Shown piece after piece: positions 63,607 to 64,000 of a stretch of 64,000 nucleotides of DNA (positions are counted from its first letter, which is position 1; every line of letters begins with the position of its first letter). A program made the translations under genes and the position numbers. The notes beneath the pieces are model-generated. The model ran no database searches, had not been told where the DNA came from, and saw nothing but the letters and a program-made list of their open reading frames with translations. The DNA is from Arenicellales bacterium (GTDB lineage: Bacteria > Pseudomonadota > Gammaproteobacteria > Arenicellales > UBA868), in the NCBI GenBank assembly GCA_030754035.1, contig JASMBC010000001.1:53650-117649 (forward strand). Reading direction: 5' to 3'.

Positions 63607-64000
63607 ATGGTGTTTGACCCTCTTGATTTTGAACAACCGATCGCCGATCTCGAAGCAAAGATCGAGGAATTGCGTCGTGTCGACGCCGACGGTGGCTTAA
63701 ACCTATCCGCCGAGATAGAGCGTCTCGAGTTACAAAGCCACAAGTTGACACGGGAGATCTTTCAATCCCTTGACGCTTGGCAAGTTACCCAATTAGCGCG
63801 ACATCCGTTAAGACCTTACAGTCTTGACTACATAGAGCGGATATTCAGTGACTTTCAGGAGCTCGCTGGAGACCGCATGTACGGCAATGACGAGGCTATC
63901 GTTGTCGGTGTTGGGCGCCTGGATCAACGGGGGGTTGCCATTATCGGGCATCAGAAAGGTCGCGATACCAAGGAGAAGGTCCGACGTAATTTCGGCATGC
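63607..64000 (+). CDS. accA: Acetyl-CoA carboxylase carboxyltransferase subunit alpha (truncated by window edge)
   Basis: Open to the right edge, absent from ORF track: [25 protein letters not shown]...[47 protein letters not shown]. Confidence 0.97.
   Translation, partial: MVFDPLDFEQPIADLEAKIEELRRVDADGGLNLSAEIERLELQSHKLTREIFQSLDAWQVTQLARHPLRPYSLDYIERIFSDFQELAGDRMYGNDEAIVVGVGRLDQRGVAIIGHQKGRDTKEKVRRNFGM

Overview
The window is a dense run of about 59 protein-coding genes typical of the Gammaproteobacteria core genome. I see no tRNA, rRNA, CRISPR array, transposase, integrase or phage gene. Recognisable blocks, left to right: nth-rnfB-PLP enzyme-metG (minus) divergent from mrp-dcd; aroC; a small orphan ORF; leuCD-asd-fimV; trpBA (minus) divergent from truA-trpF-accD-folC-SPOR protein-cvpA-purF; lpxH divergent from cysS; ilvBHC-pssA-leuA; udg-rimI-yafS-like-rnhA-dnaQ; acs; rpsF-rpsR-rplI-dnaB-alr-radA; map-glnD-dapD (minus); rpsB-tsf-pyrH-frr-uppS-cdsA-dxr-rseP-bamA-skp-fabZ-lpxA-lpxB-rnhB-dnaE-accA. 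The nth and accA genes are cut by the window edges. I found no convincing new defence or mobile system. The observations most worth a second look are: (1) a candidate leucine attenuator upstream of leuA (35-codon leader with Leu-Leu-Leu and mutually exclusive 6-bp stems around the stop codon); (2) long acidic/Ala-rich C-terminal tails on three ribosomal proteins (S6, S2, L9); (3) a solitary soluble rnfB coupled to a class-V PLP enzyme, metG and nth; (4) trpBA inverted and displaced relative to trpF; (5) lpxD missing between skp and fabZ; (6) candidate autoregulatory leaders for rpsB and rpsF, with GC-rich promoter discriminators. All homology calls come from reading the translations; no database search was run.
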